DNA of 39,012 nucleotides from Levilactobacillus andaensis (GTDB taxonomy: Bacteria; Bacillota; Bacilli; Lactobacillales; Lactobacillaceae), in the NCBI RefSeq assembly GCF_016861695.1, contig NZ_BOLP01000001.1:1-39012 (forward strand). The letters run 5' to 3'. The notes below the pieces were generated by a model that had not been told where the DNA came from, searched no databases, and saw only the letters and a list, made by a program, of their open reading frames with translations. Numbering within the stretch: position 1 is the first letter of the stretch; every line of letters starts with the position of its first letter. Positions 1-7,930 of the stretch are shown piece by piece. Made by a program: the position numbers and the translations under genes.

Positions 1-4
1 GTTC

Positions 5-40
5 AAAAAAGAGGCCCAATTCGAAAATGAATTGAACCTC
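5..40 (-). terminator. Rho-independent terminator, minus strand
   Basis: Read on the minus strand, a stem GAGG..CAATTC / GAATTG..CCTC closes over a short loop and is followed directly by six T. It lies downstream of the cold-shock gene and its nearer hairpin, so it is probably a second, back-up terminator. Confidence 0.6.
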
Positions 41-112
41 TCAAATTCCCCTCATCAACACCCGTTGACAAAGAGCCGTATTTCATCTTTCAACCTTTAG
101 TTTGTAGACACA

Positions 113-147
113 AAAAAACCACCGACACACCGTCGATGGTTTTTTAA
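113..147 (-). terminator. Terminator of the cold-shock gene
   Basis: The hairpin AACCACCGAC / GTCGATGGTT has an A-run on the left and a T-run on the right, so it can act in both directions. It starts about 20 bases after the stop codon of the cold-shock gene on the minus strand. Confidence 0.75.
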
Positions 148-167
148 ACTCGATTTAGGCTAATAAA

Positions 168-371
168 TTAGTCAACAACCGAAACGTTAGCAGCTTGTGG
201 GCCACGGTCGCCTTGTTCTACATCAAGGGATACGTGTTGGCCTTCTTCAAGAGTCTTGAAGCCTTCACTGTTGATAGCAGAGAAGTGAACGAAAACGTCT
301 GAGCCGTTTTCCAAAGTGATGAAGCCGTAACCTTTATCAGCGTTGAACCATTTAACAGTACCTTGTTCCAT
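168..371 (-). CDS. Cold-shock protein, CspA family
   Basis: A 67-residue single cold-shock domain protein. RNP1 (KGYGFI, residues 13-18) and RNP2 (VFVHF, 26-30) carry the aromatic residues that stack on single-stranded RNA or DNA, and the length matches the CspA family. It is expected to act in the cytoplasm as an RNA chaperone that melts mRNA structure, especially after a temperature drop or in stationary phase. The ATG at 369-371 was chosen because GGAGG lies about 10 bases upstream and the protein then begins [10 protein letters not shown], the usual family start; upstream in-frame codons give sequence foreign to the family. The gene is monocistronic with its own terminator. Lactobacilli usually have several csp paralogs, so no number is given. 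Confidence 0.97.
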   Translation of the reverse strand: MEQGTVKWFNADKGYGFITLENGSDVFVHFSAINSEGFKTLEEGQHVSLDVEQGDRGPQAANVSVVD

Positions 372-561
372 AAGAATGAAACCTCCGTGCGCATAGCGCA
401 ATATATTTGCATTTGAAAGCTGGGGTAAAAAGGAGCCATTCTTAAAGAACGTCGAGCCTTTAAAACTTCCGAACCATAAATACATTAACCATAGGATAAC
501 AGGTATTCCCGATAATAGCAAATGGAAAGTGCTAAAAAGTCTATGAGTTTTTAAATATCGG

Positions 562-1179
562 TCAATAATTTTCTGCTAACCAGTTGTGCGCGGCCATGAC
601 TTCCTGCGGGGTCAATTGGTGCGTCCCCCCCGTCACTTCTACCGTGGTCGTCATCCCCGCTCGTTCGCAGTCTGCCGCCACTTCTTGGACCGTCGTCACC
701 TGCACCAAAGGGTCGTGTTTACCGGCCGATAACCAGACCCGATATCCGGGTCGTTTGACGGCCATTGGCGTGGCTACACGTAGTGGATGAAATAAAATTG
801 CCGCCTGTCCCGGAAACAGTCCCATTTGCACGCCATAAGCAGCCATCGCGGCCCCATTCGAATAACCGACCACAATTAAATTTTCGCTCGACCAACGATG
901 CTGCTGACAGATCTGCTCGACCGTCATGCCCAGCCAAGCCGCTTCCTGTGAAATCTGTTCGGGATTCGCCGTTTGGCTGGCCGTCTGTTGGAAATACTGC
1001 CGTTGAGCACCAACACCGATCCGACCCGCAATTGTGATTAAAGGACTTTGGGGCGCTAACCGCCGGCCAAACGTCAGCATTTCTTCGTTCGTACCGCCAG
1101 TGCCTTGCAGCAACAATAACGGTGGCGCTGTATTAGCGCCCGGTGCCGTCTCGATTAAATCCGCTTCATCCACGACCAT
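562..1179 (-). CDS. MhqD/carboxylesterase-like alpha/beta hydrolase
   Basis: A 205-residue compact alpha/beta hydrolase without signal peptide. The nucleophile elbow GYSNG (105-109) carries Ser107; Asp156 (GKHDPLV) and His187 (GGTHQLT) complete the triad, and [10 protein letters not shown] (21-30) is the oxyanion-side loop. The overall pattern resembles the small carboxylesterase/phospholipase group that includes Bacillus MhqD; the substrate is unknown. It is second in a two-gene unit, 11 bases after the 106-residue gene. The start is uncertain: GAGGAGG sits only one or two bases before this ATG, while the in-frame GTG at codon 3 (1171-1173) has ideal 7-base spacing, so the mature product may be two residues shorter. 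Confidence 0.85.
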   Translation of the reverse strand: MVVDEADLIETAPGANTAPPLLLLQGTGGTNEEMLTFGRRLAPQSPLITIAGRIGVGAQRQYFQQTASQTANPEQISQEAAWLGMTVEQICQQHRWSSENLIVVGYSNGAAMAAYGVQMGLFPGQAAILFHPLRVATPMAVKRPGYRVWLSAGKHDPLVQVTTVQEVAADCERAGMTTTVEVTGGTHQLTPQEVMAAHNWLAENY

Positions 1180-1190
1180 CCCTCCTCAAT

Positions 1191-1511
1191 CTAACGGTGC
1201 ACGATCAATTCGATTTGACCCTTTTGGGGAGCGAAGTTTAAGCCGTAGCAGTCTTCCGTCAGAATTTTCGCGTATTCAGCCAACACATCGGCTGGCAATG
1301 GCGTGTGGGTTCGTAAATGTTCTATTAGTTCAGTTGCTGAACTGACATCCTTTAGCGTCACAAACAACAGTGCATTATTAATTAAATCATGTAGTAAATC
1401 CGTTAATAGACCGTTGGGCTTGCCAACTGGATCCGTCACCACGACCTGATGACTCTCGACCTCTTGGTGATTGACCGAAATAAATTTCAATACATCAAAA
1501 ACTGTTTGCAC
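1191..1511 (-). CDS. Hypothetical protein, 106 aa
   Basis: I do not recognise this protein. It is soluble, with no signal peptide or membrane segment. The middle (residues about 35-55) is rich in Leu, Asn and Asp and looks helical; the rest is mixed and mildly acidic. It begins with GTG preceded by GGGAG at good spacing. The stop is 11 bases before the esterase-like gene, so the two are probably cotranscribed, and the 74-base gap to mutY upstream shows no clear terminator, so a three-gene mutY transcript is possible. The family cannot be named without a profile search. Confidence 0.75.
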   Translation of the reverse strand: MQTVFDVLKFISVNHQEVESHQVVVTDPVGKPNGLLTDLLHDLINNALLFVTLKDVSSATELIEHLRTHTPLPADVLAEYAKILTEDCYGLNFAPQKGQIELIVHR

Positions 1512-1584
1512 GATTCGTCACTCCCTCATCAAACCGGTTTGTCCTAATTAATTAGATGATACTGCAATTTGGGGGCCACGGAAA

Positions 1585-2724
1585 CTAATTCACCCCAAAC
1601 ACATCTGGATGACCTTGTTTTTCGTAGCGCGCCATAATTTTCTCCTGCACCTTCGGCAAGGGTAAATCTGCAATCTGTTCAGCCGGCACCCATTTTCCAG
1701 GAAAAAAGGTCAACGGCGGTGTCGTCGTCAAGGTTGCCAGCAACAATTTGACCTGCCAGCGTTGGTGGGTATACGTGTGGCTAACCGGTTGGCCGCCCAC
1801 CGGGGACAACTTCACCGGCACCTGGTACTCGGTGGCCCAGCGGTGCTCTAAGATGGCAATATCGGTGGCTAGGTCGGCTGGTTCGGTTGCATCCTCAGCT
1901 TGCAGGTCGGCCTGCATCACCAGTGGGAAGGTCCAGTATCCCGCCAACATTTCCTGAGTCGTCCGCTGCGTGAGCAAATAGCCCGCCGGCGACTGGACGA
2001 TAACCGCGTAGTACGGCATCAATTTGGGACGCGGCTTTTTCGTCTTCACTGGAAAATCAAGCACCCGGTCGGCCTTAAACGAGGCATCAAAGTCTTTGAC
2101 GGGCGAATGCGCCGTATCCGGATTCTTGCTGGTCATGTAGCTCGACCCCAGATCCATGATGGCTTGATTGAACGCGCCTGGCCGGTCGGGGTCCACGATT
2201 GGTTGGATAATTTGTTCAAATAACTGACGGGTCCGTGGTTTGGCAATGTCGTCTTCAATCATCAATAGTCGACTAAAAACGCGAAAGGCATTGCCATCGA
2301 CCGCGGGCACAGCCTCGCCAAAGGCAATACTGGCAATGGCACAGGAGGTGTAAGGCCCAATCCCCGTTAAATCGGCTAAGCCAGCCGCCGTTTCCGGCCA
2401 TTTGCCATGATAATCCTGAACCACCTGCTGTGCTGCCCGCTGTAGATTACGGGCCCGCGAGTAATACCCCAGTCCCTGCCAGGCCTTTAACAAGGTCTCC
2501 TGATCAGCCGCAGCCAGATCATCAACCGTTGGAAAAGTGGCCATAAAATTTAAATAGTACGGAATGACCGTCTTAACTTGCGTCTGTTGTAGCATGACCT
2601 CACTGACCCACACGTGGTACGGGTCCTGATCTCGCCGCCAGGGCAAGTCCCGCCCCTCACGGTCATACCACGCCAAGAGGGTCTGGCGAAACGCTTTAAT
2701 CGTCGTTGCTGACCAGTGTTCCAT
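1585..2724 (-). CDS. mutY: A/G-specific adenine glycosylase MutY (no Fe-S cysteines)
   Basis: A 379-residue adenine glycosylase that removes A opposite 8-oxoguanine. The N-terminal endonuclease III-like fold contains SEVMLQQTQV with catalytic Glu42, the helix-hairpin-helix LTGIGPYTS (119-127) and VDGN with catalytic Asp143. A C-terminal Nudix-like domain from about 236 (MPYYAVIV..) reads 8-oxoG. The Fe-S loop is present but cluster-less: the four positions holding Cys in E. coli MutY align with Met197, Thr204, Ser207 and Asp213. The only Cys in this part is Cys128, in the HhH helix. The ATG at 2722-2724 was preferred to upstream codons because GGAAG lies about 7 bases before it and the product starts at the conserved domain. 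Such cluster-free MutY proteins are, from memory, known in some lactic acid bacteria. Confidence 0.95.
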   Translation of the reverse strand: MEHWSATTIKAFRQTLLAWYDREGRDLPWRRDQDPYHVWVSEVMLQQTQVKTVIPYYLNFMATFPTVDDLAAADQETLLKAWQGLGYYSRARNLQRAAQQVVQDYHGKWPETAAGLADLTGIGPYTSCAIASIAFGEAVPAVDGNAFRVFSRLLMIEDDIAKPRTRQLFEQIIQPIVDPDRPGAFNQAIMDLGSSYMTSKNPDTAHSPVKDFDASFKADRVLDFPVKTKKPRPKLMPYYAVIVQSPAGYLLTQRTTQEMLAGYWTFPLVMQADLQAEDATEPADLATDIAILEHRWATEYQVPVKLSPVGGQPVSHTYTHQRWQVKLLLATLTTTPPLTFFPGKWVPAEQIADLPLPKVQEKIMARYEKQGHPDVFGVN

Positions 2725-2813
2725 AATCGTCTTCCGTCCCTTCACATCGCTAATTGTTCCTATTCTAGCTAAATTTATGGGTTGGAACAAGTATGGGCTT
2801 AGATTGCCCACCT

Positions 2814-2990
2814 GCGGCTGTCAGGGATTCCGCCTGCTATGGGGAACGCCTCCAGCCAAAGGGCAGGCTTCCGGCTCGCCTGAAAGCCACGCAGAACACG
2901 TGTCTCTCAGGTCGTCCCACAATGTAAGCCGGGGAAGAACTCCGACTAACATTGTCGACACAGCTGGCTCCATCCCTGACCTCCTCCGGC
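2814..2990 (-). repeat. Structured intergenic repeat, copy A
   Basis: A 177-base copy of a repeat also found at 3250-3428 and 18190-18366. In the minus orientation it starts GCCGGAGGAGG, closes with a terminal stem GTCAGGGAT / ATCCCTGAC, and contains an ACAATG..CATTGT hairpin around AGTCGG / CCGGCT, a CCTGA..TCAGG hairpin and a short AGCC / GGCT stem. Base differences from the other copies preserve pairing. It could be a noncoding RNA gene, a mobile hairpin element or an mRNA processing element. Confidence 0.8.
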
Positions 2991-3249
2991 TACGGTAGTT
3001 TCTACTGACGATACTTGTTGAACCATAGGTGCACGGAAACTTTCCGAACTAACGTCTAATGTTTCTATACATCACGATTATTGACAGCAAAATGGCCGTT
3101 CATCATTGAGGGAGCTCGACAGCAGTCCCTATAAATTTGAACCCCATTTCTTGGCAATATTCACAATCGGTTTTGAGTACCAATTGGTCGCGACAAAACA
3201 GCAGACTGTCTTGGCATTTCAATCCTAGTCATGGCAAAGATCAGTCAAA

Positions 3250-3428
3250 GCCGGAGGCGGCCAGGGATGGAGCCAGCCGTGGTAATGGCGTTGGTCGGGG
3301 GTTCCTACCCGCCCTAGGCCTAGGGCGTCTTTGAAGACACGGTGTCCTTTCCGTGGCTTCAAAGCGAGCGAGAAGCCCGTCCCCCAGGCTGAAGCGTCCC
3401 CACAGCAGGCGGAATCCCTGGCAGCCGG
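3250..3428 (+). repeat. Structured intergenic repeat, copy B
   Basis: A 179-base copy, inverted relative to copy A and ending about 90 bases before the oppA-like gene. The terminal stem is GCCAGGGAT / ATCCCTGGC and the third hairpin is CTTTGAAG / CTTCAAAG, both different from copy A yet fully paired. Its second hairpin has diverged: it carries the 18-base perfect palindrome CGCCCTAGGCCTAGGGCG at 3310-3327. Confidence 0.8.
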
Positions 3429-3518
3429 AGTGCGACCATTTTACACGAACTAAAGCTTGACGAGACCCGTTCACTCCCCTATTATCAGGAAAGAATGACA
3501 ACTAACGGAGTGAATAAA

Positions 3519-5174
3519 TTGAAGCACTGGGGAACATTTTTAATTGGCCTGCTACTATGTGTTGGGCTGACCGGGTGCACCGTGGTTCAAGAAACGGTGT
3601 CGCCCAGTGATAGTAAAGGGGTCATGACGAAAAATCAGGTACTTAACCTGTCCACATCGCATCCCCTGACCACCTTAGACGCTGATAAGATGACGCAATT
3701 CGGTCGGCTTAACAACACGATTGAGGGCCTCTTTTCAGCGACTGGCGATGGTCAGACCGAACTCGCCCTTGCCAAGAAGGTCACCCTCAACAAGGCGCGC
3801 ACGACCTACACCTTTACGCTCTGGAAGGATTCCTACTGGAGCAACGGTGACCTCATCACCGCTAAGGATTTCGTGTACTCTTGGCAACGCGCCCTCAGCC
3901 CGCAGACCAAGGCACCGGATGCCGATTTGTTTGTCGGTATTCATAACGCCCGGAAAATTATTGACGGTCGCCTGCCCGCCACACAACTGGGAGTCAGCGC
4001 CCCTAGCAAGTTCAAATTGGTCGTCCATCTCGACCACCCCATGGCAGAACTTCCGCAACGACTGACTTATCCACTATTTGGCCCGCAAAACGAACGCATC
4101 GCCAAAAAGTTTGGCAAGCGCTACGCAACGAAACCCCAATATCAGGTTTACGCGGGGCCGTTCATGGTCGCAACGACTGGCAATACCAAGACTCACTGGC
4201 ACATGGTCCCCAATCCCCATTATTGGGACCGCGATCACGTCTACCTCAGCCGGATAAACGTTAACGTTTATCGTAATCCCAAAAAGTCCTGGCACGCCTA
4301 TCAAAGCGGCGACCTGGATGAGGTGCGGCTCTGGTCGCAATCTAATATGAAATCCTACGAAAAACAGGCCGCCTACACCGCTCGGCCCTATTCTAAAATG
4401 GTCTTGCTCGCCTACCGGACAACTGGGAAGTCTTCCACTGTCAACCAGCTGCTCCAGCAAAAGGCCGCCCGGCTCGCCATCTCGCATGCCGTCAACCGTG
4501 AAAAGTTGGCACAGGCCTCCTATGGTAGCACCTCGCTACCAGCACAGGGCATCGTTCCCGCAGGACTCAGCCGCGGGCAACGAGGAACCGCCGATTTTGC
4601 GGCAGCGCAACCGAACCAGAAAACACTGGCTTACCAACCGCAACTCGCCAAAAAGGAATGGCAAGCGGCGCTCAAGGCAACGGGAATTAAACACGTCACG
4701 CTGTCCGTGAGTTATCTGGATGCCATCAACAGTGAAAAACTCGCTAAGAAGTTACAACAACAACTTGAAGCGACCCTCCCCGGCTTAACCATTACCCTCA
4801 AGCACCGCGGGTGGGTCATCGATGAGCAGGCGGGACCACTGGAAACTGACCTGACCATTCTCACGCAACGCGCACAATACGCCGACCCCTTAGCCATGCT
4901 GGCGCTCTATACCAGTTCCAGCACTGCCAACCTAGGCCACTGGTCCAATCCGACCTATGACAGTCTAGTCGCCGAGGCCAGCAATGCCCCTTCATTTAAC
5001 GCTCACCGCTGGCAAACGCTTCTGAAGGCCGATGGCGTGCTTATGGCCCAACAGGGGGTCACGCCGCTGCTACAGCCCGCTAGCACCTACCTGATCAACC
5101 CCAAGCTTAACGGTGTGCAATACAACACCGTGGGAACGCAGTCAAACTTTAAAGAAGCTTACTTCGTCAAATAA
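3519..5174 (+). CDS. Oligopeptide-binding lipoprotein, OppA family (first copy)
   Basis: A 551-residue extracellular solute-binding protein of family 5. It has a lipoprotein signal with a hydrophobic core (FLIGLLLCVG) and lipobox LTGC, so it should be anchored on the outer face of the membrane. The body shows family landmarks: YTFTLWKDSYWSNGD, TAKDFVYSWQRAL, PLFGPQNE and YAGPFMV, and Ser/Thr-rich C-terminal strands. The TTG at 3519-3521 was preferred because ACGGAG lies 8 bases before it and gives a clean signal peptide; an in-frame ATG at 3495 would add eight residues. No permease or ATPase gene is adjacent, so it must serve a transporter encoded elsewhere. Peptide import is the family role; the ligand is unknown. 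It is monocistronic, with a terminator just after the stop. Confidence 0.93.
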   Translation: MKHWGTFLIGLLLCVGLTGCTVVQETVSPSDSKGVMTKNQVLNLSTSHPLTTLDADKMTQFGRLNNTIEGLFSATGDGQTELALAKKVTLNKARTTYTFTLWKDSYWSNGDLITAKDFVYSWQRALSPQTKAPDADLFVGIHNARKIIDGRLPATQLGVSAPSKFKLVVHLDHPMAELPQRLTYPLFGPQNERIAKKFGKRYATKPQYQVYAGPFMVATTGNTKTHWHMVPNPHYWDRDHVYLSRINVNVYRNPKKSWHAYQSGDLDEVRLWSQSNMKSYEKQAAYTARPYSKMVLLAYRTTGKSSTVNQLLQQKAARLAISHAVNREKLAQASYGSTSLPAQGIVPAGLSRGQRGTADFAAAQPNQKTLAYQPQLAKKEWQAALKATGIKHVTLSVSYLDAINSEKLAKKLQQQLEATLPGLTITLKHRGWVIDEQAGPLETDLTILTQRAQYADPLAMLALYTSSSTANLGHWSNPTYDSLVAEASNAPSFNAHRWQTLLKADGVLMAQQGVTPLLQPASTYLINPKLNGVQYNTVGTQSNFKEAYFVK

Positions 5175-5176
5175 CT

Positions 5177-5222
5177 GAAAAACGAGAAGTCGCGGTCATT
5201 GCCGTGGCTTCTCGTTTTAATT
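5177..5222 (+). terminator. Terminator between oppA-like gene and the lplA unit
   Basis: The stem AAAACGAGAAG..CGG / CCGTGGCTTCTCGTTTT is followed by T-rich sequence on both strands. It lies between two convergent units and probably serves both. Confidence 0.85.
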
Positions 5223-5232
5223 TTACAATGCA

Positions 5233-5544
5233 TTATGGTAATTTCTTAACGGCGGTCTGCACGAGCTCTTCCCCAACGAATTCACTGGTCAAGCGCTGCA
5301 TCGGCGTGAAATCATGTCGGTCCTTGTAGGCCACCGGGTAAGCGGCAACGACGGCCACTTTTAGATTGTTCTCGGTTAAAAAAATTTGGCCGAGGCCCTT
5401 ATATTTGCCCTTGCTATGGCGACCCGTACGCCAAGAATGGAGCTTGAAGTCGCCATCCGGTTCCCGTTTGATCTCATACTGACCAGATGCGTTGGCGGCC
5501 ACTGGCACACCGATATACTGATTCACATCATATTTAGCCTTCAT
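5233..5544 (-). CDS. Hypothetical protein, 103 aa
   Basis: A basic, soluble protein I do not recognise. No signal peptide, membrane helix or known motif is visible; the middle (residues about 25-50) is rich in Lys, Gly, Arg and His (SWRTGRHSKGKYKGLGQ), followed by a strand-like hydrophobic stretch (LKVAVVAAYPVAY). The ATG is preceded by GGAGG at 6 bases. It overlaps the end of lplA by 11 bases, so the two are almost certainly cotranscribed and probably translationally coupled. A link to lipoate metabolism is only positional. Confidence 0.75.
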   Translation of the reverse strand: MKAKYDVNQYIGVPVAANASGQYEIKREPDGDFKLHSWRTGRHSKGKYKGLGQIFLTENNLKVAVVAAYPVAYKDRHDFTPMQRLTSEFVGEELVQTAVKKLP

Positions 5545-6580
5545 GTGGGGCCTCCGCTGTCAGTGCCGTGACGATTGGATTAACGGCGGCATTGCCTAAG
5601 ACATCTAATACATCTGGCTGACTTAACACGGCCGCGACCGCAGCTGGTGTGGCGTCGATCCCAGTTAACTTTTCAGAAACCGTCAGTAATTGTTCCGGCG
5701 TCGCCACGGTCCCAAAGAGCGCTACTGCTTTGAATTTATCGGCATGGACCGTAAAGTTCAAATGGAGCTGTCCCGTTGGCAATAACACCGCCCGATACTC
5801 CCGAAACCCCGGATTGGCACCGTAGTTCCATTCGTCGGTCCGGTACTTTTCGCTGAGCCGTTGGTCGATGATCGACCAGTCATGGTCGGACAAGTGATAC
5901 GTCTCGATCTGATCAAGGTGGTCGACCTCAAAGATGTGGCAGAGCAAGGCTTCCTTGAATTCCTGAATGTCTAAATTCTGATATTCGGGTGCGAGATACT
6001 GTCGGAGATTCGTGATGGAGACCCGGTTCGAAGCGACTCCTCGATGTGGTCGGTCACCAGTTGGCAACAAGGCTTGGTGCGCAGCGTCAACGTTTAAATC
6101 GTACATGATCGTCCCGCCAGCGGCATAACCGTCCCCATTTTTAAACATGGTCATCCCGGAAAACTTCTTGCCATCAACGACTAAGGCACTCTTGTTGCTG
6201 ATGCCGGGCGAATCCACGCCCATTGCCGCTAATGCCCGGAGAATTGGTTCGGCAAAAACGGTATAGTCGCCAAATTTAGACCCATCTTGCGGATCACCAT
6301 TCACGATGTGCTCAAAGATCAGGTTCCGCTCGTCATGGTAAACGGCACCACCGCCGGACGTCCGCCGAACCAATTGAACATCATGCTTGGCGAGGTAGTG
6401 AAAATCCACCTCGGCCGTCACGGTCTGATTGATGCCGACAATAACGGCTGGCCGGTTCACATACATCATTAACCCGTGGCCAGGAAGCTTCAGGTCGTTG
6501 ACCAAGTAGTTGTCGATCGACTGGTTCACAATGGCATCCGTGACGACCTTCCCTTGACGATTCGTATCAATTAAAAACAT
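5534..6580 (-). CDS. lplA: Lipoate-protein ligase
   Basis: A 348-residue cytoplasmic ligase that activates free lipoate with ATP and transfers it to a lysine of lipoyl domains. The BPL/LplA catalytic domain holds the lipoate/ATP loop RRTSGGGAVYHD (72-83), the lysine motif DGKKFSGMTMF (136-146) and a GGTIMYDLN strand; the C-terminal accessory domain (about 250-348) is of full length. The ATG has AGGGAG about 8 bases upstream. It is transcribed divergently from a GcvH-like lipoyl carrier 203 bases away, the likely acceptor. Lactobacilli generally scavenge lipoate rather than make it, which fits an LplA route. A small unknown gene overlaps its 3' end. Confidence 0.95.
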   Translation of the reverse strand: MFLIDTNRQGKVVTDAIVNQSIDNYLVNDLKLPGHGLMMYVNRPAVIVGINQTVTAEVDFHYLAKHDVQLVRRTSGGGAVYHDERNLIFEHIVNGDPQDGSKFGDYTVFAEPILRALAAMGVDSPGISNKSALVVDGKKFSGMTMFKNGDGYAAGGTIMYDLNVDAAHQALLPTGDRPHRGVASNRVSITNLRQYLAPEYQNLDIQEFKEALLCHIFEVDHLDQIETYHLSDHDWSIIDQRLSEKYRTDEWNYGANPGFREYRAVLLPTGQLHLNFTVHADKFKAVALFGTVATPEQLLTVSEKLTGIDATPAAVAAVLSQPDVLDVLGNAAVNPIVTALTAEAPHEG

Positions 6581-6625
6581 GCTAAATTCTCCCTTCGTTC
6601 TCCCCCGATTAAGTGCTTACATTTT

Positions 6626-6653
6626 AGCATAGACACCGACTGGCAACAACCAA
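6626..6653 (-). promoter_or_regulatory. Candidate promoter of lplA
   Basis: On the minus strand TTGGTT (6648-6653), a 16-base spacer and TATGCT (6626-6631) lie 46 bases before the lplA start. The match is fair rather than strong. Confidence 0.45.
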
Positions 6654-6686
6654 CGACGGTTCGTGAAGCAGGAAACAAGCGTCTTG

Positions 6687-6716
6687 TTGTCAGCGGTTGC
6701 AAGCAAAGGGTATACT
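6687..6716 (+). promoter_or_regulatory. Candidate promoter of the lipoyl-carrier gene
   Basis: TTGTCA (6687-6692), 18 bases, then TATACT (6711-6716) precede the GcvH-like gene, placing transcription start near 6723 and leaving a leader of about 60 bases. It is divergent from the lplA promoter with only about 35 bases between them, so one regulator could control both. Confidence 0.6.
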
Positions 6717-6783
6717 AAAGGGTAAACACGATGGTTGGTGCTCAAATAGACCAGCCGGTAACGACACTAGGGAGGAATTTATC

Positions 6784-7167
6784 ATGACCGAACACCCACA
6801 ATCATTTTGGCAACGCCTGTTGGGTTGGTTTCACCACGACAGTAAGCCCGCAACACCAGCAATCACTGTAAAGGATGGGGTCTGGTTACAAATGCGCGAC
6901 CAGGGCCACTATCGCATGGGTCTCTCCAGCGACGCCCTTGAACAGATCGGCGATATCAGTTTCGCCGACCTCCCCATCATGACCGACGATGTACTCGCAG
7001 CGGGCGATGATATTCTGGAAGTCGAGAGTGACAAGGCTGTCGAAAATTTCAAGACACCTTACGCCGGCACGGTGGTCAAAGTGAACGAAGACTTAGTCGC
7101 CGACCCCGCCACCATCAATCAGAACAAGCAACCGGACAACTGGATTTTGGAGCTTCAGGTCGCTTAG
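6784..7167 (+). CDS. GcvH-like lipoyl carrier protein
   Basis: A 127-residue protein related to the glycine-cleavage H protein. The lipoyl hairpin EVESDKAVENF (79-89) places the acceptor lysine at Lys84, followed by TPYAGTVVKVNE, the conserved H-protein strand. The N-terminal 25 residues (FWQRLLGWFHHDS) are an amphipathic extension not normal for GcvH. The ATG at 6784 has AGGGAGG about 9 bases upstream. No T, P or L protein of glycine cleavage is nearby; the divergent neighbour is lplA. The simplest reading, from family knowledge, is a lipoate acceptor or relay that hands lipoate to dehydrogenase complexes; a redox role is also possible. A terminator follows. Confidence 0.85.
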   Translation: MTEHPQSFWQRLLGWFHHDSKPATPAITVKDGVWLQMRDQGHYRMGLSSDALEQIGDISFADLPIMTDDVLAAGDDILEVESDKAVENFKTPYAGTVVKVNEDLVADPATINQNKQPDNWILELQVA

Positions 7168-7202
7168 CATCAGTGTATACCCAATACAATTTTAGAATGA
7201 AA

Positions 7203-7237
7203 ACGAGAGTCTGGGACCAACATCCCGGACTCTTTTG
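7203..7237 (+). terminator. Terminator of the lipoyl-carrier gene
   Basis: A stem GAGTCTGGGA / TCCCGGACTC is followed by TTTT, about 40 bases after the stop codon. Confidence 0.85.
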
Positions 7238-7391
7238 CGTTGCTAACCTTTGTTCCGCTCCCTTTCTTGTGTCAATTTCAGCCACTTAACCCGGGTTATA
7301 ATCAACTTTTAGGGTCCGCAACTAAACAGTTCGTGCAGCTTGTACCTAGGTTTGCTAGGATTGAGACAATTGTTAATTGGAGGCATCATTT

Positions 7392-7916
7392 ATGGAAATC
7401 GGGGAACAAATCAAAACACAACGGGAATGCCAACACTGGTCACAACAGGAATTAGCCGACCGCCTAAATATCTCGCGTCAATCCATTTCAAAGTGGGAAC
7501 GCGGCACCGCCCTGCCTAGCTTTGCCAACGTCGTCACCCTCAGCGAGCTCTTTCAGCTGACCATCGACGACTTGATTCGTGAGGACGACCATATGATGAA
7601 TCAACTCGAACAGCCGGTCACTAAGCCCCTCTCACTGATTGTGCTGAGTAGCTTAGGCCTAGCAATTGTCGGCGCCATTATTTCCCTCAGCCTGGGGATT
7701 GGGCTAACGGCCTTTGTCAACGCCACCCAATCACTCGTCCTGCTTGGCGTCCTCGGTTTACTCGGCCTAGTCTACTGGAACCAGCGCCACCAATGCGTGC
7801 CCCTGTCCCGGTGGGTGATTGCCCTCGCCATTCTCACACTGACTTTGCTGTTCATACCACAGGTCGATAGCTTGTTTATGGGATTCCTGGATGGCCTGCG
7901 AGACCAGACGCACTAG
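7392..7916 (+). CDS. XRE-family regulator with C-terminal membrane segments
   Basis: A 174-residue protein. Residues 1-60 form a Cro/CI helix-turn-helix (QQELADRLNISRQSISKWERGTALPS) of the type usual in Firmicutes sensors. From about 80 the chain becomes hydrophobic with three predicted membrane helices (LIVLSSLGLAIVGAIISL, LVLLGVLGLLGLVYW, WVIALAILTLTLLFI). DNA binding with membrane tethering suggests sensing of envelope state, but the signal is unknown. The ATG at 7392 was chosen since TTGGAGG lies 9 bases before it. It stands alone, convergent with the aldo/keto reductase, and has no obvious partner gene. Confidence 0.88.
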   Translation: MEIGEQIKTQRECQHWSQQELADRLNISRQSISKWERGTALPSFANVVTLSELFQLTIDDLIREDDHMMNQLEQPVTKPLSLIVLSSLGLAIVGAIISLSLGIGLTAFVNATQSLVLLGVLGLLGLVYWNQRHQCVPLSRWVIALAILTLTLLFIPQVDSLFMGFLDGLRDQTH

Positions 7917-7930
7917 TATCTGTAGATTAA

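Larger units (their letters stand above)
2725..3518. other. Long spacer between mutY and an oppA-like gene
   Basis: This 794-base stretch has no convincing gene. It holds two inverted copies of a structured repeat (2814-2990 and 3250-3428), listed separately. Between them (2991-3249) I see only AT-richer unique DNA, including an isolated TTGACA near 3083 without a good -10. The in-frame stretches that cross the repeats on either strand are not conserved between copies and are rejected as genes. Confidence 0.6.

Noticed and set aside
3083-3110. TTGACA in the spacer before the first oppA
   Set aside because: The 17-base downstream position reads CATTGA, not a -10, and it is far from any start.
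3241-3501. Minus-strand frame across repeat copy B, with GCQGFRLLWG
   Set aside because: The same words appear in a frame across copy A (2777-2998), but only because the DNA repeat is shared; frames break differently in each copy and no ribosome site precedes them.
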